From a bacterium (GTDB lineage: Bacteria; Actinomycetota; Acidimicrobiia; UBA5794; ZC4RG35): a DNA stretch of 8,290 nt. The stretch spans positions 1-8,290 of the forward strand of contig JAPPKR010000227.1 of NCBI GenBank assembly GCA_028819835.1. The letters are read 5' to 3'. Below, one piece after another: positions 5,641 through 8,290 of the stretch. Under the pieces are notes generated by a model. That model was not told the origin of the DNA and searched no databases. It was given only the letters and a program-made list of their open reading frames with translations. A program made the translations under genes and the position numbers. The first letter of the stretch is position 1, and each line of letters starts with the position of its first letter.

Positions 5641-6122
5641 GCCAGGCCCTCGACCACCGAGGCGTTGGGGAGGCGCTCCAGCAAGCGGGGATGGGCAAAG
5701 ATCTTGGCGGTGCGGACGCCCGCTCCCAGCAACACCTCCGGACGCTCCATTACGGCCGCGTCGATGAGCAGGGGAAGGTCCCCGTCCAGCCCGAAGGGGT
5801 TCACGCCCCCGATCTCCATTCCGGTCACCTCCCGGGTCAGGTCGGCCGACGCGAACGACAGCCGGGACACGCCCATCACCTGCTTCACTCGGTGGTTGAC
5901 GTCTAACCGCGTGGTGGCCAGGAGCACGCAGGCGGCCATCTTCCCCTTGGGACGCTTTGACGCCACCAGGATGGTGTTGGCTGCGTCTTCGAGAGGGACC
6001 CCGTACTTCTCGCAGTAGGGAAAGGTGTCGGCGAAGTCGGGATCGCATTCCACCACCCTGAACGGCATCCCGGTGGAATGCAGGGCGGCGGCCACTTTGG
6101 GAGGGAGCAGATCGACGCTCAT
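5613..6122 (-). CDS. YbaK/INS-superfamily aminoacyl-tRNA deacylase-like protein lacking the usual Lys
   Basis: A 169-residue cytosolic protein with the YbaK/ProRS-editing (INS) domain over its full length. Family features: AANTILVAS (47-55), ACVLLATTRLDVN, the strand-helix stretch LSFASADLTREVTGM, the signature GGVNPFGL (105-112), LPLLIDAAV, and a late VLLGAGVRTAKI. Known of the family: YbaK and ProXp enzymes hydrolyse misacylated tRNA (for example Cys- or Ala-tRNAPro) and use a Lys in an 'xKTLL' motif. Here that position seems to be Asn49 (ANTIL), as I recall in other actinobacterial members, so deacylase activity is not assured. It follows the thioredoxin-domain gene with a 7-bp gap and no strong Shine-Dalgarno, so coupled translation is likely. 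Its last 28 bp overlap the SURF1 3' end on the other strand. Family call is firm; substrate unknown. Confidence 0.85.
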   Translation of the reverse strand: MSVDLLPPKVAAALHSTGMPFRVVECDPDFADTFPYCEKYGVPLEDAANTILVASKRPKGKMAACVLLATTRLDVNHRVKQVMGVSRLSFASADLTREVTGMEIGGVNPFGLDGDLPLLIDAAVMERPEVLLGAGVRTAKIFAHPRLLERLPNASVVEGLAHSTGAAGR

Positions 6123-6129
6123 GGCCGTC

Positions 6130-8136
6130 TCAGGCTAGCAGCGCCTCTTTCAGGTCGGCGAGGTTGTCGAGGGGAGCATCGCAGGTGAAGCGGTGGCACA
6201 CGTAGGCGAGCGTTCTCCCGGCCTCGCCCCGGTCGGAAAGGAGGGGCACCGCCCCACCGTACTCCGATCCGGGCAGGTCCGGACCGTCGCCGACGGCAAG
6301 CACCAGTCCAGGGCGGAGCAAGATCCGGACATCATGGGCCCACCGGGCCGCCTCCGGCCCCACCAGGGCCACCTCCCGCGGCCCGGAGTCGAGAGCATGA
6401 GCCACCGCCAGGAGGCTTCCCGCCGCAGAGGGCGCCTTCTCCATCAGGACCGCCCCGTCCCGCACCGCTTCCTCCGCCAGGGACCACCACTCGGTCTCTC
6501 CGCTGTACTGGCCGAGGGTCAGCAGGGCCTCGCCTGCCAGGGAGTTGCCGGATGGAGAGGGATTGTCCATGAGGTCCTTCGGTCGGGCGATCAGGCGGTC
6601 GGCATCGTCACCCGTGGCGAAAAACCCCCCGGAGGGATCCCGAAAGAGGCACGGAATGGCCCGGGTGAGGGCGGCGGCCTCTTCGTACCACTCTTCCTCC
6701 CCGGTGGCTTGGTAGAGGGCGAACAGCCCCGTGGCCATCGCCCCGTAGTCCTCCAGGAAGCCCGGACCTCCCCGCTTCCCCTTCGCCCACACCCGGGAGA
6801 GCCGTCCCGTGTCACCGTCTCGCATCTCTCCGAGAACGAACCGGGCCGCCGAACGGGCTTCGGAGAGGTAGTCGTCTCGTCCCAGGACCGCGCCGGCCTC
6901 CGAGAACGCCCGGATGGCCAGGCCGTTCCACGCCGCCAGGACTTTGTCGTCGAGGCCCGGGCGCACCCGGCGGGAGCGCACCTCGAGCAGGCGCTCTTTG
7001 GCCTTCCGGACGGCCTCGGGAGTCGGCGCCAGGGCGCTCTTGCGGGTCAGAATGTTGGCGCCCTCGAAATTGCCCCCTGCGGTGGCCCCGAACCACTCGG
7101 CGACCTCCCGGCCGTGCGACGGGCCCGCCCTGTCCACCAGTTCCTCCAGAGACCACACGTAGAAAAGCCCCTCGACTCCCTCCGAGTCGGCGTCTTCGGC
7201 GGAATAGAACCCTCCCGGGGGGTTGCGCATGTCCCGCACCAGGTAGTCGAGCGTTTCGACGGCCACCGCCCCGAGGGCATCCTCTCCGAGCTTCTCGCCG
7301 GCCCACAGGTAGATCCGCGCCAGGGTGGCGTTGTCGTACAGCATCTTCTCGAAGTGGGGGACCAGCCAACGCTCGTCCACCGAATAGCGGGCGAACCCCC
7401 CGCCCAACTGATCGTAGATCCCGCCGCCGGCCATCCGCTCCAAGGTGAGACCCAGCATGGAGCCGGCGCTCGGCGCCCAGGGCTCATGAACAAGCGCCAG
7501 GAGGTATTGAAGGAGAGGCTGTTGGGGGAATTTGGGCGCTCTGCCGAACCCGCCGTGAGTCGGGTCGAAGGAGGAGCGGATGTGCAAATAGGCCTTTTCC
7601 AAGAGACCGGAGTCGGGGAGTGTGTCCCCGGAGGGAATCCGCCGTCCTATCACCGAGGAGAGCTTGGAAGCCTGCTCCGCCACCAGGTTTCCCTTGTCCC
7701 GCCAGGCCTCCGACACCGAGTGCAGCAACTGTGTGAACGACGGCATACCACCCCTCGGGCGGGGTGGATAGTAGGTCCCGGCGTAGAAGGGCTCGCCATC
7801 CGGGTTCAGGAAGACGGTCAGCGGCCATCCTCCTCTGCCGGTCAGCATCTGGCAGGCCTCCATGTAGATGGTGTCGACGTCGGGTCGCTCTTCGCGGTCC
7901 ACCTTGATGTTTACGAACAGCCGGTTCATTATCTCGGCCGTCGCCGGATCCTCGAAGGACTCGTGGGCCATCACATGGCACCAGTGACACGCCGAATAGC
8001 CGACCGACAGCAAGATGGGAACGTTTCTCGACGCCGCTTCCGCGAAGGCTTCCGGTCCCCATTCCCACCAGTGCACTGGGTTGTCGGCGTGTTGGAGGAG
8101 GTAGGGCGAAGTTGAGGAAGAGAGCCGGTTGACCAT
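6130..8136 (-). CDS. Thioredoxin-domain protein, DUF255 / YyaL / SPATA20 family
   Basis: A 668-residue protein, normal for the family. The N-terminal thioredoxin-like domain opens with MVNRL and [18 protein letters not shown], then carries the redox motif CHWC (Cys50, Cys53) in [17 protein letters not shown], and [20 protein letters not shown]. The rest is an (alpha/alpha)-barrel of the glycosidase/epimerase kind, with [52 protein letters not shown], and [16 protein letters not shown]. Every conserved block I recognise is intact. Known of the family: widely conserved from bacteria to animals, biochemical role not settled; a thiol-redox or sugar-related role is suggested by the folds. No signal peptide is seen, so it is probably cytosolic. 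The ATG at 8136 is chosen because family homology begins there and AGGA lies 5 nt upstream; the longer frame to 8235 adds 33 residues unlike the family. First gene of a two-gene operon with the YbaK-like gene. Confidence 0.93.
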   Translation of the reverse strand: MVNRLSSSTSPYLLQHADNPVHWWEWGPEAFAEAASRNVPILLSVGYSACHWCHVMAHESFEDPATAEIMNRLFVNIKVDREERPDVDTIYMEACQMLTGRGGWPLTVFLNPDGEPFYAGTYYPPRPRGGMPSFTQLLHSVSEAWRDKGNLVAEQASKLSSVIGRRIPSGDTLPDSGLLEKAYLHIRSSFDPTHGGFGRAPKFPQQPLLQYLLALVHEPWAPSAGSMLGLTLERMAGGGIYDQLGGGFARYSVDERWLVPHFEKMLYDNATLARIYLWAGEKLGEDALGAVAVETLDYLVRDMRNPPGGFYSAEDADSEGVEGLFYVWSLEELVDRAGPSHGREVAEWFGATAGGNFEGANILTRKSALAPTPEAVRKAKERLLEVRSRRVRPGLDDKVLAAWNGLAIRAFSEAGAVLGRDDYLSEARSAARFVLGEMRDGDTGRLSRVWAKGKRGGPGFLEDYGAMATGLFALYQATGEEEWYEEAAALTRAIPCLFRDPSGGFFATGDDADRLIARPKDLMDNPSPSGNSLAGEALLTLGQYSGETEWWSLAEEAVRDGAVLMEKAPSAAGSLLAVAHALDSGPREVALVGPEAARWAHDVRILLRPGLVLAVGDGPDLPGSEYGGAVPLLSDRGEAGRTLAYVCHRFTCDAPLDNLADLKEALLA

Positions 8137-8141
8137 GCGTT

Positions 8142-8145
8142 TCCT
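8142..8145 (-). promoter_or_regulatory. Shine-Dalgarno AGGA of the thioredoxin-domain gene
   Basis: AGGA on the minus strand, 5 nt before the ATG at 8136. It settles the start against the upstream in-frame ATG at 8235. Confidence 0.6.
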
Positions 8146-8193
8146 AGAGGATAAGAGCCTCCCGGTTCCCCGGTGTCGAGATGACTTCGGTAT

Positions 8194-8210
8194 TTGCGGA
8201 ATCTCCGTAA
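8194..8210. repeat. Imperfect palindrome in the 5' region of the thioredoxin-domain gene
   Basis: TTGCGGA-ATC-TCCGTAA has 7-bp arms with a single G/T mismatch, and is flanked by a direct repeat of TATTTG (8191-8196 and 8211-8216, 20 bp apart). This is an AT-richer patch in otherwise GC-rich DNA, about 60 bp before the ATG at 8136. It could be a regulator-binding site or a leader hairpin. No convincing -35/-10 pair could be fixed here. Confidence 0.35.
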
Positions 8211-8240
8211 TATTTGTTTCTTGTGAGGTTGCCACTCGAC

Positions 8241-8250
8241 CGGCTAGCCG
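8241..8250. repeat. Perfect 10-bp palindrome CGGCTAGCCG
   Basis: A self-complementary decamer in the intergenic region upstream of the thioredoxin-domain gene. The flanks do not extend the symmetry. It might be a binding site, but ten-base palindromes also arise by chance in GC-rich DNA. Confidence 0.25.
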
Positions 8251-8277
8251 TCTCCCGAAGCGTGCAGGACTTTCCGG

Positions 8278-8290
8278 ATGAATAGATTCC
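8278..8290 (+). CDS. Possible start of a divergent plus-strand gene at the right edge
   Basis: ATG at 8278-8280 is preceded by CAGGA at 8265-8269 with an 8-nt spacer, and the four visible codons (MNRF) are open to the edge. With so little sequence this is only a hint. If real, 8137-8277 would be a shared divergent promoter region. Confidence 0.18.

Noticed and set aside
6193..8115. 640-residue plus-strand open frame
   Set aside because: It lies wholly antisense to the intact thioredoxin-domain gene, has no recognisable domain and is His/Gly/Arg/Pro-rich, as expected for a shadow frame of GC-rich coding DNA.

Overview
The window is GC-rich bacterial chromosome, densely coded, with the look of a high-GC actinobacterium. 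The gene set fits this: an LLM-class F420-type oxidoreductase, a short actinobacterial-style SURF1, an APH-like kinase of the 'LRRPPLG' type and a thioredoxin-fold DUF255 protein. Acidimicrobiia or a relative is my best guess. That placement is inferred from protein style and cannot be proved here. I see no rRNA, tRNA, CRISPR array, insertion sequence, transposase or phage gene, so this reads as ordinary core or near-core chromosome.

Layout, left to right. The left edge holds the N-terminal 60 residues of a luciferase-like (F420-type) oxidoreductase on the minus strand. Divergent from it, on the plus strand, are a small membrane-anchored acidic protein and rlmN (23S rRNA/tRNA adenine C2 methyltransferase). 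Next comes a plus-strand APH-fold phosphotransferase that looks leaderless. A strikingly AT-rich 70-90 bp island at about 2811-2883 carries a good promoter for a MarR-family regulator. Directly after it come a divergent gamma-glutamyltranspeptidase-like Ntn-hydrolase and a SURF1-like cytochrome oxidase assembly protein. The SURF1 gene has no ATG, GTG or TTG in the right place and seems to start at an ATA that overlaps the stop codon before it. The plus-strand block meets a minus-strand pair tail to tail with a 28-bp overlap: a YbaK/INS-type tRNA deacylase relative, and upstream of it a thioredoxin-domain (DUF255/YyaL/SPATA20-type) protein. The right edge holds the 5' region of that pair, with two small palindromes and a possible divergent start at the last bases.

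How the genes work together. The MarR gene, the GGT-like gene and the SURF1 gene are packed tightly (35 bp gap, then a 4-base start/stop overlap) and may be partly co-transcribed. The GGT-like gene may also have its own leaderless promoter. The thioredoxin-domain gene and the YbaK-like gene form a two-gene minus-strand operon with a 7-bp gap. The other neighbours share no obvious pathway. I did not find a new multi-gene system. The most interesting points are the ATA start of SURF1, the GGT homologue that keeps the nucleophile Thr but has lost substrate-binding motifs, the YbaK relative without the usual Lys, and the regulatory DNA around marR.
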